A stretch of 64,000 nt of DNA from CAVTWH01 sp963738365 (GCA_963738365.1 CAVTWH010000007.1:1178001-1242000); one strand, 5' to 3'; shown: positions 40,556 through 49,092, numbered from the stretch's first letter. The notes: generated from the letters alone by a model not told the origin. Translations and numbers: made by a program.

Positions 40556-41569
40556 ATGAGCGACGTCTACGTCCCCACACGGGCCGAACTCGGCTACACC
40601 TTCGGCGGCCGGGAGCCGGTCCGGGACCTGCGCCCCGGCGAGGTGCTCACGGTGTTCACGCAGGACTGTTTCGGCGGCGCGGTGAAGACGTTCGACGACC
40701 TGCCCAGCCGGGTCTGCCAACTGTCCTACCTCAACCCGGTCACCGGCCCGTTCTACATCGACGGCGCCGAGCCCGGTGACACCCTGGCCGTGCATTTCCT
40801 CGACATCACCCCTGCCCGCGACTGGGGCGTCTCGAGCACGTTCCCCCACTTCGGGGCACTCACCTCCACCCACACCACCCCGACCCTGCAACCACCCCTG
40901 CCCGAGCGGGTCTGGCTCTACCCCATCGACCTCGCCGCCGGCACCGTGCGGTTCCAAGCGCGATACAGCAACCACACCATCGACCTGCCCCTCGAACCGA
41001 TGCACGGAACCGTCGGCGTCGCACCGGCCGGATTCCAGGCAATCTCCACCCTCACCAGCGACACCCACGGCGGCAACCTCGACACCCCGCAGCTGCGGGC
41101 CGGCACGACGCTGTACCTGCCGGTGTTCGTCCACGGCGCGCTGCTGGCCCTCGGCGACGGCCATGCCCGCCAAGGCCAGGGCGAAGTATCCGGGGTGGCG
41201 GTGGAAACCGCCATGCACACCACCATCACCGTCCAGGTCATCAAAGGCATGCCCACGCCGACACCGCGCCTGGAGACCGACGACGCCCTCTACTCGATCG
41301 GCTGCGCCCGGCCGCTGGAAGACGCCTTCCGGATCAGCCAACACGACCTCGTCCACTGGGTCACCGCGCTGACCGGCCTGACCATCCTCGACGCCTACCA
41401 ACTCATCGCCCAGGCCGGCACCGCACCAGTGGGCAACGTCTGCGACCCCAACTACACAATGCTCGCCCGCATCCCCAAGGTGTTCCTCCGCGGCGCTGTC
41501 GCCTACGGGGGAGCCCACCACCGGCTACGCGCCGCACCACGCCCGACGCTCGAAGCCGCCCTGCGATGA
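40556..41569 (+). CDS. Acetamidase/formamidase family protein
   Basis: A 337-aa soluble enzyme of the FmdA_AmdA family, which hydrolyses short amides such as formamide or acetamide to acid and ammonia. Family blocks seen: GEVLTVFTQDCFGG, NPVTGPFYIDGAEPGDTLAV, PMHGTVGVAP, DTHGGNLDTPQL, LPVFVHGALLALGDGHARQG with the metal-binding GDGH, and CDPNYTMLARIPK. Its stop overlaps the next ATG by 4 nt. With the permease upstream it makes a compact amide-nitrogen operon. Confidence 0.9.
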   Translation: MSDVYVPTRAELGYTFGGREPVRDLRPGEVLTVFTQDCFGGAVKTFDDLPSRVCQLSYLNPVTGPFYIDGAEPGDTLAVHFLDITPARDWGVSSTFPHFGALTSTHTTPTLQPPLPERVWLYPIDLAAGTVRFQARYSNHTIDLPLEPMHGTVGVAPAGFQAISTLTSDTHGGNLDTPQLRAGTTLYLPVFVHGALLALGDGHARQGQGEVSGVAVETAMHTTITVQVIKGMPTPTPRLETDDALYSIGCARPLEDAFRISQHDLVHWVTALTGLTILDAYQLIAQAGTAPVGNVCDPNYTMLARIPKVFLRGAVAYGGAHHRLRAAPRPTLEAALR

Positions 41570-42339
41570 CCACCTACGCCACCGGTGGCGGGGCCTACAC
41601 CAGGACCCGCCCAGACCCGGCCCTGCCGCTGCACGCCCAGCTGTACCTTCTCACCCACGACGACGACACCGGCAAGCCACACCTCAACCAGCAGTCCCTG
41701 GCCATCGGCCTGTCCGGCGCTCTGCTGCTGGAACTGTGGCTGACCCGCCACCTCTACATCGGCTGGGCCTACGACCACACCACCCGGCAGTGGCGGCCCG
41801 ACCCCGGCCGGCTGACGGTCGCCAGGACCTGCCCCACCCCCAGCCCGTTACTGAACTCCGCGCTGACCGCCGTGGAGCACACCGTCCGCGCCCAGCCAGA
41901 TGCGGACCAGCTGCGGACCTGGCTGCGCGGCTTCGCCGACACCGACGTCTGCGACCGGGTCCGCGCCAACATGATCATCACGGGGCTGCTGCGGCGCACA
42001 CGGCTACGCCGCTTCGCCGGACTGGTCAAGACCGAAACTCACCTGCCGGTGCATGAGCGCTATCCGGCCCGGGTTCGCGCCCACATCCGCGACGCCATCG
42101 CCTACCACCACCGACGCAACGGCTACCGACCCACCGCACCCGACGACCAGACCGTCGCCCTCTGTGGCCTCACCGCAGCCCTCGAACTCGCCGAATTCGT
42201 CTACACCAGCCTGCCCAACCGGGAACTCACCGGATGGCTACGCCACGTCGTCGACCGACACGACACCGACACCATCCCAGCCGTCATCACCGCCGTCGAC
42301 GCCGCACGCGGCGACCTGGCCGTAGCCGCAATGCCGTGA
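41566..42339 (+). CDS. GPP34 (Golgi phosphoprotein 3-like) family protein
   Basis: A 257-aa mostly helical protein. PLHAQLYLLTHDDDTGKPHL and LAIGLSGALLLELWLTRHLY form the GPP34 N-terminus; LRTWLRGFADTDVCDRVRAN and LRRTRLRRFAG are the middle. Eukaryotic GPP34 binds phosphatidylinositol-4-phosphate; the many actinobacterial copies have no known role. ATG overlaps the amidase stop (ATGA), so it belongs to that operon although a metabolic link is not obvious. Confidence 0.87.
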   Translation: MTTYATGGGAYTRTRPDPALPLHAQLYLLTHDDDTGKPHLNQQSLAIGLSGALLLELWLTRHLYIGWAYDHTTRQWRPDPGRLTVARTCPTPSPLLNSALTAVEHTVRAQPDADQLRTWLRGFADTDVCDRVRANMIITGLLRRTRLRRFAGLVKTETHLPVHERYPARVRAHIRDAIAYHHRRNGYRPTAPDDQTVALCGLTAALELAEFVYTSLPNRELTGWLRHVVDRHDTDTIPAVITAVDAARGDLAVAAMP

Positions 42340-42430
42340 CGGCCGCGACAACCTCATCGGCGAAGCCGAGGATCGACGCCGACGCGCCCGGGGGCCACGC
42401 CCCACTCCTTTGTCGTGCTTGGGAGGACTC

Positions 42431-42844
42431 GTGATCGCGCAACTTCTGGATTTGCCCGTGCGTAGCTGGGCGGCCCGGTCGGCCGCCGCCTGCCGGCGGG
42501 GCCGGGGACGGGACCGATGTGTCAGTTCACCGCCTCCCGGCCCGACCGTTCCGCCGCCACCAAACCTTGGCCGTGCCGCCGAAGCGCACGCCGTCGAGGG
42601 CCGCCCCGGCACAGGACGCACTCCCGGATTCCGGGCACCGATCGTGGACCCGGCCAACAGCACGGCGTTCACAGCAGTGCTCACGATCGCGTACCCGGGA
42701 CTGCGGATGCCCGGCCCGGACCGCTTCGACCCGACCCGGGGCGACCGGTGCATCTGCGCGGTACCGCTGCGATGGACCGACAGCGACGGCTGGGTCCACC
42801 TCACCGACGGCCGGCCATGTCCACAGCCCCGCAGGCCACGGTGA
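42431..42844 (+). CDS. Unknown small protein, C-terminal CxC motif
   Basis: A 137-aa frame. GTG 42431 has an excellent ribosome site (GGGAGG, 5 nt). The first half is Arg/Pro-rich and ordinary; the second half has strong coding bias and reads FTAVLTIAYPGLRMP, GDRCICAVPLRWTDSDGWVH and a final Pro/Arg tail, a look seen in small actinobacterial accessory proteins. The Cys-X-Cys might bind metal with the later Cys. Its TGA overlaps the next GTG. Confidence 0.5.
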   Translation: MIAQLLDLPVRSWAARSAAACRRGRGRDRCVSSPPPGPTVPPPPNLGRAAEAHAVEGRPGTGRTPGFRAPIVDPANSTAFTAVLTIAYPGLRMPGPDRFDPTRGDRCICAVPLRWTDSDGWVHLTDGRPCPQPRRPR

Positions 42845-43167
42845 GCGCCGCAACTGAACTCGGCCGCAGCGCCGAGACCGTGGCCGGATCGCTCCGGGCA
42901 GCGACCGCCGGGGTGCACGTGCGGGTCCACCTGTATCCCGAGTTGGGCGGCGCGTCGCTGGAAACATCGCGCGGCGAGGCGTATGTCATCCCACACAGCG
43001 GCGGCTGGTTCACTGTGGAGGCATGGCACCACTGGGCTAGGGAGGCGCACTGCGTGAGCCGCGTCGACAACCTCGATGCCGCAGTCGCCGACGCGATCGA
43101 GGCGGTGCTGGCGGTCGATCAACGTCTCCGCCTTGCCAGCGGACCGGGACCTCGGGCTGGAGAATGA
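42841..43167 (+). CDS. Unknown small protein
   Basis: A 108-aa soluble frame. SAATELGRSAETVAGSLRAA, VHVRVHLYPELGGASLETS, YVIPHSGGWFTVEAWHHWA and a helical end. GTG overlaps the preceding stop by 4 nt (GTGA); an ATG at 42817 is in frame. No family recognised. It ends just before the decayed duplicated block that closes the accessory segment. Confidence 0.6.
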   Translation: MSAATELGRSAETVAGSLRAATAGVHVRVHLYPELGGASLETSRGEAYVIPHSGGWFTVEAWHHWAREAHCVSRVDNLDAAVADAIEAVLAVDQRLRLASGPGPRAGE

Positions 43168-43179
43168 GGACCAGTCGAA

Positions 43180-43369
43180 GGGGGAACGGGCGGTCATTGA
43201 GACGCTGACCTACGGCGCGGGTCTCGCTGACGGGCTGCCGAGCCTGTCGGCACAGCTGGCAGGCAACGCCCGAGAAGCGCACGGCGACGACACAGTCCCG
43301 GCGGCCACTGTGGAGGCTGAGAACCGTTGGCTGACGGCGTGGTCGGCCTGGGCCGCGTCAGCAGGGTGA
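43180..43369 (+). pseudogene. 3'-end fragment duplicated from the gene at 43719-44705
   Basis: Reads ERAVIETLTYGAGLADGLPS and VPAATVEAENRWLTAWS, nearly matching the C-terminus ERAISETLTYGASGGDGLPS and VPAATVEAEDRWLATWS of the downstream gene. Nucleotide similarity begins at GGGAACGGGCG and continues about 30 nt past the stop (CCGGTCAGCGGTAGGTC in both). The 5' part of the gene is absent. Confidence 0.85.
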
Positions 43370-43419
43370 ACCCGGTCAGCGGTAGGTCACCAGTCCGGTC
43401 GTGCCGCGCGGGGCCCAGT

Positions 43420-43625
43420 CGACGTGCGGGTCGACGGCGACTGCCTGGTGCTGCGCCGCGGCGCCTGCACCGTCGTGGCCAACCTGGGGAGTCCGAGTCC
43501 ACTGTGGACTCCGGGGGTGCCGGCTCGGCGAGTGCTGCTGGCCACCGACGACGGCGTCGCGCTGACCGCGACCACCGTTCGCGCCCCCCACCAGCGTGAC
43601 GATCATCGACATCGCGACAAGCTGA
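43420..43625 (+). pseudogene. Decayed copy of the treZ 3' end
   Basis: RVDGDCLVLRRGACTVVANL and RRVLLATDDGVALTAT repeat the C-terminus of TreZ at 34546-34743, down to the GACAAGCTGA at the stop. A one-base deletion followed by a one-base insertion scrambles 12 residues in the middle and a 2-nt deletion disrupts the end, so it is not functional. It is in the same orientation as treZ. Confidence 0.88.
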
Positions 43626-43718
43626 CCCCGAATACTTGCTTCTCCTACTCGCCGTCGACGAGTACGACAATCTGGTAGGGACGGACCGTGCGGAGCGCCG
43701 GAGTGACAGGGGAGTGCC

Positions 43719-44705
43719 GTGGATTACGGGCCGGACGCGCGGAGCACGCAGCTGCGTGCGGAGTTGACGGCGCGCGGCCTGCCGGTGCTGGAACTGGCCG
43801 ATCCGGTGGGCGACGCCACCGTCCGCTTCGCCGGAACCGAGCACAGTGACGGCCTGCTGACCACCATCCGGCTGGTCTACCAAGCATCGGGCGCGATCCA
43901 GGCCACCGTCGTGGTCGCCCGCTGGGCCGGTACCCGGGTGGACTCGGGACCGCTGCGCTGGCTGGTCGAGCACGACATGCGGCTGCGGGGTGAACGCTTC
44001 TCCGCGGTGGCGTGGCGCGAGGACGACCACGACATCGTGCTGGACGGCGAGCTCCTGCCCGGGCGGCTGGTGCGTGCCGGCGCCGACTGGTGGGCGGTCC
44101 GCTCGGCGCAGGGCGATACCGAGATCAGCGTGGTGGCCCGTGGATGGCGCCCGGACCGGGTCCGGCTGCGTACCGTCGCCGATCCCACGCCGCTGCTGAC
44201 CGCGCCGACGGCGCGTCCCGGTACGGCGGCGCCGGTCCCCGCGGAGCCTGTCCCGGAGCAGTTTCGCGACGACCCCCGCCGGGCACTGGTCGAGGTCACC
44301 TTGGCCACCGCCGAGCGGCGCGCGCACTGGCTGGCCGATGGTGGCCCGCCACCGCAGTTGCCCGCGTACTGGTCGGCGCTGTGGCGCGCCGCGGTGGTGC
44401 AGCAGATGTCCTCGGCGGGCCAGCCGGAGACCGCCGCCCGGGGCGCCGTATCGGGCATGGTCGGCCAGTTGACCAACCTGCACGACCGGGCGGCATGGTT
44501 CCGTACCGACCGGCTGCTGCGGGAACGGGCGATCAGCGAGACCCTGACCTACGGCGCGAGTGGCGGCGACGGCCTACCGAGCCTGCCGGCCCAGCTGGCC
44601 TGGAGCGCCCGGCAGGCGCGGGGCGACGGCACGGTCCCGGCGGCCACAGTGGAGGCTGAGGACCGTTGGCTGGCTACCTGGTCCGACTGGGCCGCGCGAC
44701 AGTAG
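43719..44705 (+). CDS. Conserved-looking hypothetical protein
   Basis: A 328-aa soluble protein. The N-terminal half is beta-rich (TVRFAGTEHSDGLLTTIRLV, QATVVVARWAGTRVDSGPLR, DGELLPGRLVRAGADWWAVR), a Pro/Ala linker follows near 180-195, and the C-terminal half is helical (RRALVEVTLATAERRAHWLA, WSALWRAAVVQQMSSAGQPE). No family recognised. GTG 43719 has AGGGGAG upstream. Because its 3' end and the treZ 3' end are both duplicated next to it, it was probably the original neighbour of treZ. Confidence 0.75.
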   Translation: MDYGPDARSTQLRAELTARGLPVLELADPVGDATVRFAGTEHSDGLLTTIRLVYQASGAIQATVVVARWAGTRVDSGPLRWLVEHDMRLRGERFSAVAWREDDHDIVLDGELLPGRLVRAGADWWAVRSAQGDTEISVVARGWRPDRVRLRTVADPTPLLTAPTARPGTAAPVPAEPVPEQFRDDPRRALVEVTLATAERRAHWLADGGPPPQLPAYWSALWRAAVVQQMSSAGQPETAARGAVSGMVGQLTNLHDRAAWFRTDRLLRERAISETLTYGASGGDGLPSLPAQLAWSARQARGDGTVPAATVEAEDRWLATWSDWAARQ

Positions 44706-44747
44706 GGGGAAACCGGTCAGCGGTAGGTCGCCAATGCCGGGCACCGG

Positions 44748-45335
44748 TCATCCGGCGAGCGGGTGGTCGGGGTCGCGGCCGAACCAGGCGACCAGCTGGT
44801 CCTGGGCGGGCGCGTCGGCGGTCGCGGCCACCTCCGGCCCGAACACCTTGCCCTCCGCCTCGTCGCCGCGGAACTGCGGCTTGAGGGTCTGCCGCGCCCA
44901 GCCCAGCGCGCTGCCGGCCACCTCGTCGTCCCAGCTGACCCGCTGCCCGGTGGCCTGCGCGAGGTCCCAGGCGTGTACCGCCATCTCGGCCGTCTGCTGG
45001 CTGATCACGAAGCTGGCGGGGACCTCGCCCATCTGGGTCTGCACGGGCGCGCTGCGGTCCGCGGCGCGCCAGGCGGCGAGGACGGCGTCGGCGCCGGTCC
45101 GGAAGGCGGCGGCGTGGGCGCCGCGCTGGTCGGGTTCGGGCGCGCTCCAGTCGGGACGTTCGCCCCGGGCGGCGACCAGGAAGCGGTCCAGGTCACTGAC
45201 CACGTGGTCGCGCAGCCGCGCCAGGTCCCAGGAGCGGCACGGGGTCGGCGCGCCGGGATCGGCGTCGGCCGCCCCGAGCAGCACCTGGTGCGCCTGGTCG
45301 AGGGCGCGGCCGAGCAGGTCCACTTCGTCTGCCAT
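44748..45335 (-). CDS. TIGR03086 / mycothiol-dependent maleylpyruvate isomerase-like protein
   Basis: A 195-aa four-helix DinB-like protein. LLGRALDQAHQVLLG, PTPCRSWDLARLRDHVVSDL and AEMAVHAWDLAQATGQ with the histidines of the predicted metal site (DHVVSDL, MAVHAWD) fit the TIGR03086 group. Members are thought to use mycothiol in conjugation or isomerisation; substrate unknown. GGAGG lies 5 nt before the ATG. Confidence 0.87.
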   Translation of the reverse strand: MADEVDLLGRALDQAHQVLLGAADADPGAPTPCRSWDLARLRDHVVSDLDRFLVAARGERPDWSAPEPDQRGAHAAAFRTGADAVLAAWRAADRSAPVQTQMGEVPASFVISQQTAEMAVHAWDLAQATGQRVSWDDEVAGSALGWARQTLKPQFRGDEAEGKVFGPEVAATADAPAQDQLVAWFGRDPDHPLAG

Positions 45336-45362
45336 GACTACCTCCGGTCAGGCTACCTCCGG

Positions 45363-45878
45363 TCAGGCGCCGCCGGCGGTTGCCACCGCCTCGCGACCGA
45401 GCTGGTCCAACGCCTTGTCGGTCGGGTCGCCCTGGGTGAAGCCGAAGGCGACCAGGGAGAGAGCGTACCCCTTCATTTTGATGTAGATGGCCGTATGGCC
45501 CGAAGGTGTCGTGCGGAACGCGGCCTGCCCCACCCCCGAGACGTCGACCGGGTTCGAGTCCTGGGCGGTCTTCTTGAAGGCGTCGTAGGCCCGGGCGCTG
45601 GGGTAGACGTCGACGAACACCTCGCGGCCCACCGTGGCGGTCTCGTAGGTGCAGCGCTGGTAGCCGTCGGTGGGCTGTTGGGCGTCGGCGCGGTGCAGCG
45701 GCTCGGTGAACGCCTGTTGCAGCTGTGCGGGGGTGAGCAGGGTGCACGGGTCGGGGAGCGGGCCGGCCGACTGGCCGGCGGCGCTGCCCTTTGCCGGGGC
45801 GTCGGAGTGGCAGCCGGCCAGTGCGGCTGCGACGGACAGGGTCAGGGCGGCGACGGCCCCCGCGGATCGCGTGCGCAT
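45363..45878 (-). CDS. DUF3558-like lipoprotein
   Basis: A 171-aa exported lipoprotein. The signal peptide ends in the lipobox LAGC with Cys at about residue 23, then a Ser/Ala/Gly linker and LPDPCTLLTPAQLQQAFTEP, the usual DUF3558 opening, with a second Cys pair (PC, QRC). A single globular extracytoplasmic domain. Function unknown. It precedes the TIGR03086 gene in the same direction with a 27-nt gap. Confidence 0.83.
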   Translation of the reverse strand: MRTRSAGAVAALTLSVAAALAGCHSDAPAKGSAAGQSAGPLPDPCTLLTPAQLQQAFTEPLHRADAQQPTDGYQRCTYETATVGREVFVDVYPSARAYDAFKKTAQDSNPVDVSGVGQAAFRTTPSGHTAIYIKMKGYALSLVAFGFTQGDPTDKALDQLGREAVATAGGA

Positions 45879-45959
45879 CCGCCCACTTTCGGCGATCTCC
45901 ACCGTCGCGTCAAACCGCCTGTTCCACGGATGTCGGCGCCTGGTCCGGCAAACTGAGGC

Positions 45960-46349
45960 ATGACCTGGGACGCTGACGCGGTGCGGCTCATCGTTGACGC
46001 GGCCAATGTGGTGGGATCGCGACCGGACGGCTGGTGGCGGGACCGGTTGGGCGCCGCCCGCCGGCTGCGTGACGCCCTCGCACCGGTCGCCGCAGCCGGC
46101 CTGCCGGGCCTGCCCGGTCCGCTGGCGGTCGTCCTGGTGGTGGAGGGCCGGGCCGCGCCGCTGGCGGGAGAGCCGGGCCCGGCGGGGGTCACCGTCGTCG
46201 CGGCGCCCGGCTCGGGCGATGACGCGATCGTCGAGCTGGTACGAACGGATCCCGCGCCGACCGTCGTGGTGACCGCCGACCGGGGACTGCGCGAGCGGGT
46301 CCGGGCACTCGGCGCCGACGTCCGGGGACCGACCTCGGTGCCCCGCTGA
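45960..46349 (+). CDS. NYN/PIN-like nuclease-fold protein
   Basis: A 129-aa protein. VRLIVDAANVVGSRPDGWW has the first acidic residue with DxAN as in NYN domains; VVLVVEG, GDDAIVELV and VVVTADRGLRERVRALGA carry the others (D in GSGDD and in TADRGL). NYN proteins are putative metal-dependent RNases. Very short, essentially a bare fold. The ATG lies 5 nt from a -10-like CAAACT. Convergent with the helicase gene. Confidence 0.83.
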   Translation: MTWDADAVRLIVDAANVVGSRPDGWWRDRLGAARRLRDALAPVAAAGLPGLPGPLAVVLVVEGRAAPLAGEPGPAGVTVVAAPGSGDDAIVELVRTDPAPTVVVTADRGLRERVRALGADVRGPTSVPR

Positions 46350-46386
46350 TCCGCTTGACACCGGCCGGTCAGCGCTACCAGCCCGG

Positions 46387-48897
46387 TCAGAGCTGGCCGA
46401 CGTCCAGCACGCGGACGGCCGCCGCGCCGATCTCGTCCGACTCGGCCAGGTCGACCTCGGCGGAGATGCCCCAGTCGTGGTCGCCGGCCGGGTCGTCGAA
46501 GATCTGGCGGACCCGCCAGACGCCCTTGTCCGCCTCGATGAGCAGCAGCTTCGGGCCCCGGGCGTCCGGCCCGACGCCCAGGTCGGCGTGCTGGGCGTAG
46601 TAGCCCTCCATGGCGTCCTCCCAGGCGTCGGCGTCCCAGCCGGACTCGGCGTCCAGCTCGCCCAGCTCGTACCAGCGCCGCAGCGCGGCCAGCTCCACCC
46701 GGCGGAACAGCGCGTTGCGCACCAGCACCCGGAAAGCACGCAGGTTGGTGGTGACGGCCGGCGGCCGGTCGTCCAGCGGGGCAGCCGCCACGCCCTCGGG
46801 GCCGGGGGAGCGCAGCCGCTCCCACTCGTCGATGAGGCTGGAGTCCACCTGGCGCACCAGTTCGCCCAGCCACTCGACGATGTCGGTGAGCTCCTCGGTG
46901 CGCGCCTCCTCCGGAATGGTCTGCCGCAGCGCCCGGTACGCGTCCGCCAGGTAGCGCAGCACCAGCCCCTCGGAGCGGGACAGGCCGTAGAAGTTGACGT
47001 ACTCGACGAAGGTCATGGCGCGCTCGTACATGTCGCGCACCACCGACTTGGGGGCCACCGTGTAGTCGGCCACCCACGGGTGGCCGCGCCGGTAGGTTTC
47101 GTACGCGGCGTCCAGCAGTTCGGCCAGCGGCTTGGGGTGGGTCACCTGCTCCAGCAGGTCCATCCGCTGCTCGTACTCGATGCCCTCGGCCTTCATCGCG
47201 GCCACCGCCTCGCCGCGCGCCTTGAACTGCTGGGCGGACAGGATCTGCCGGGGATCGTCCAGAGTGGACTCGATCACCGAGACGGCGTCGAGGGCGTAGC
47301 TGACCGACTCGCGGTCCAGCAGCTCCAGCGTGGCCAGGGCGAACGGGGACAGCGGCTGGTTGAGCGCGAAGTCCAGGTCGAGGCTGAGCGACAGGCGTAC
47401 CCGCCGGCCCTGCTCGTCCGGCTCGGCCAGCCGCTCGACCACGCCGCCGGCCAGCAGCGCCCGGTAGATGGCGATGGCCCGGCGGATGTGCCGGCGCTGC
47501 GCGGGGCGCTCCTCGTGGTTGTCGGTGAGCAGGTGGCGCATGGCCGGGAAGGCGTCGCCCGGCCGGCCGATGACGTTGAGCAGCATCGAGTGGCTGACCT
47601 GGAAGCGGGAGGCCAGCGGCTCCGGGTCGGCGGCGACCAGCCGGTCGAAGGTGGGCCGGCCCCAGCCGATCGAGCCCTCCGGCGGCTTCTTGCGGACCAC
47701 CTTGCGCCGCTTGCGCTCGTCGTCGCCGGCCTTGGCCAGCGCCCGCTCGTTGTCGATGACGTGCTCGGGCGCCTGCACCACGACGGTACCCACGGTGTCG
47801 AAGCCGGCCCGGCCGGCCCGGCCGGCGATCTGGTGGAACTCGCGGGCCTGCAGCAGCCGGGTCTTCTGCCCGTCGTACTTGCTCAGGCCGGTGAACAGTA
47901 CGGTGCGGATCGGCACGTTGATGCCGACGCCGAGGGTGTCCGTCCCGCAGATGACCTTGAGCAGCCCGGCCTGGGCGAGGGTCTCCACCAGCCGCCGGTA
48001 CTTGGGCAGCATGCCGGCGTGGTGCACGCCGATGCCGTGCCGGACCAGCCGGGAGAGCACCTTGCCGAAGCCGGCGGTGAACCGGAACCCGCCGATCGCC
48101 TCGGCGATGGCGTCCTTCTCCGCCCGGGTACAGACGTTGACGCTGGTCAGTGCCTGCGCGCGCTCCAGGGCGGCGGCCTGGGTGAAGTGCACGACGTAGA
48201 CCGGCGCCTGGTGGGTCTCCAGCAGCTCGGTCAGCGTCTCGTGCAGTGGCGTCATGACGAACCGGAAGTGCAGCGGCACCGGGCGCTGCACGGAGGCCAC
48301 CACCGCGGTCGGCCGCCCGGTCCGCCGGGTCAGGTCCTCCTGGAACCGGGCGACGTCGCCGAGCGTGGCCGACATCAGCACGAACTGCGCCTGCGGCAGC
48401 TCGATCAGCGGCACCTGCCAGGCCCAGCCGCGGTCCGGGTCGGCGTAGAAGTGGAACTCGTCCATCACCACCTGGCCGACGTCGGCCTGCACCCCGTCCC
48501 GCAGCGCCATGTTGGCCAGGATCTCGGCGGTGCAGCAGATGATCGGCGCGTCGGCGTTGACGCTGGCGTCGCCGGTCAGCATGCCCACGTTGTGCGGGCC
48601 GAAAATTTCGCAGAGGGCGAAGAACTTCTCCGAGACCAGCGCCTTGATCGGGGCGGTGTAGAAGCTGGTGCGGCCCTCGCCGACGGCGGCGAAGTGGGCA
48701 CCGGTGGCGATCAGGCTCTTGCCCGAGCCGGTCGGGCTGGCCACGATCACGTTCGCCCCGGAAACGACCTCGATGAGCGCTTCCTCCTGGTGCGGGTAGA
48801 GTAGCAGGCCCTGCTCGGCGGCCCAGGAGGCGAAGGCGTCGTAGAGGACGTCCGGGGTGGCGTCGGCCCGGGGCGGCAGTCGGTCGGTCAGCGTCAT
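46387..48897 (-). CDS. Ski2-like DEAD/DEAH RNA helicase with DUF3516
   Basis: An 836-aa helicase. Motif I SPTGSGKS, Ia-like TAPIKALVSEK, motif II MDEFHFY, motif III SATL, and motif VI region QIAGRAGRAGFD fix the superfamily 2 Ski2 assignment. The C-terminal 400 residues match DUF3516, the actinobacterial extension of these helicases (GRPTFDRLVAADPEPLASRF; YGLSRSEGLVLRYLADAYRA). Probably acts in RNA turnover. The ATG at 48897 removes a short upstream frame. Divergent from the aroF leader. Confidence 0.92.
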   Translation of the reverse strand: MTLTDRLPPRADATPDVLYDAFASWAAEQGLLLYPHQEEALIEVVSGANVIVASPTGSGKSLIATGAHFAAVGEGRTSFYTAPIKALVSEKFFALCEIFGPHNVGMLTGDASVNADAPIICCTAEILANMALRDGVQADVGQVVMDEFHFYADPDRGWAWQVPLIELPQAQFVLMSATLGDVARFQEDLTRRTGRPTAVVASVQRPVPLHFRFVMTPLHETLTELLETHQAPVYVVHFTQAAALERAQALTSVNVCTRAEKDAIAEAIGGFRFTAGFGKVLSRLVRHGIGVHHAGMLPKYRRLVETLAQAGLLKVICGTDTLGVGINVPIRTVLFTGLSKYDGQKTRLLQAREFHQIAGRAGRAGFDTVGTVVVQAPEHVIDNERALAKAGDDERKRRKVVRKKPPEGSIGWGRPTFDRLVAADPEPLASRFQVSHSMLLNVIGRPGDAFPAMRHLLTDNHEERPAQRRHIRRAIAIYRALLAGGVVERLAEPDEQGRRVRLSLSLDLDFALNQPLSPFALATLELLDRESVSYALDAVSVIESTLDDPRQILSAQQFKARGEAVAAMKAEGIEYEQRMDLLEQVTHPKPLAELLDAAYETYRRGHPWVADYTVAPKSVVRDMYERAMTFVEYVNFYGLSRSEGLVLRYLADAYRALRQTIPEEARTEELTDIVEWLGELVRQVDSSLIDEWERLRSPGPEGVAAAPLDDRPPAVTTNLRAFRVLVRNALFRRVELAALRRWYELGELDAESGWDADAWEDAMEGYYAQHADLGVGPDARGPKLLLIEADKGVWRVRQIFDDPAGDHDWGISAEVDLAESDEIGAAAVRVLDVGQL

Positions 48898-48969
48898 GGC
48901 CGCTCCATCGTGCCTGCCCGGACCGGCGGAGGCCAATCCTGTCCTGTCGGGCCTTCGGCGCTGGTGGGG

Positions 48970-48975
48970 TATAGT
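48970..48975 (+). promoter_or_regulatory. -10 box TATAGT of the DAHP synthase leader transcript
   Basis: TATAGT, a near-perfect -10, ends 6 nt before the GTG of the leader peptide, so transcription would begin on or next to that codon (leaderless). No clear -35 was seen. Confidence 0.65.
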
Positions 48976-48981
48976 CGCCCC

Positions 48982-49044
48982 GTGGTCCTGCGGTATTGGC
49001 GCTTTACGTTGGCTCTGGGTCGAGCCGACGCTGCCATGCGCTGA
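48982..49044 (+). CDS. Aromatic leader peptide of the DAHP synthase attenuator (20 aa)
   Basis: GTG start, 20 codons, TGA at 49042. Residues 5-8 are Tyr-Trp-Arg-Phe, so one codon for each aromatic amino acid lies within four codons. The peptide is immediately followed by the hairpins described next and then by the type I DAHP synthase gene. This is the classical arrangement of ribosome-mediated attenuation; Corynebacterium glutamicum aroR-aroF is a known actinobacterial parallel. Too short for gene finders. Confidence 0.75.
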   Translation: MVLRYWRFTLALGRADAAMR

Positions 49045-49064
49045 CCGCGACCGACCCAGAGCCA
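49010..49064 (+). promoter_or_regulatory. Attenuator hairpin 1:2 overlapping the leader peptide
   Basis: TGGCTCTGGGTCG (49010-49022) pairs perfectly over 13 bp with CGACCCAGAGCCA (49052-49064); the 29-nt loop holds the leader stop codon. A ribosome held at the Tyr-Trp-Phe codons would cover strand 1. Which strand pairs with the terminator in the antiterminated state could not be resolved by eye. Confidence 0.7.
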
Positions 49065-49066
49065 GC

Positions 49067-49092
49067 AGGGCAGAGACCTCCGTCTCTGCCCT
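49067..49092 (+). terminator. Attenuator terminator before the DAHP synthase gene
   Basis: AGGGCAGAGAC and GTCTCTGCCCT form an 11-bp perfect stem with a CTCC loop, followed by TTGT. It is the strongest intrinsic-terminator-like hairpin seen in the window and sits 72 nt before the ATG of the synthase. Confidence 0.75.

Noticed and set aside
34750..43640. Classical integrative element (integrase, tRNA attachment site, transposase)
   Set aside because: No integrase, transposase or tRNA seen inside or at the edges; the flanking repeats are protein-coding 3' ends and look like an old duplication rather than att sites.
46477..48804. Long plus-strand open frame opposite the DUF3516 helicase
   Set aside because: Antisense shadow; helicase motifs are on the minus strand.
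49052..49092. A specific 2:3 antiterminator pairing in the aroF leader
   Set aside because: Only the 5-nt CAGAG/CTCTG complementarity could be found by eye between the strands; too weak to propose a defined alternative structure.
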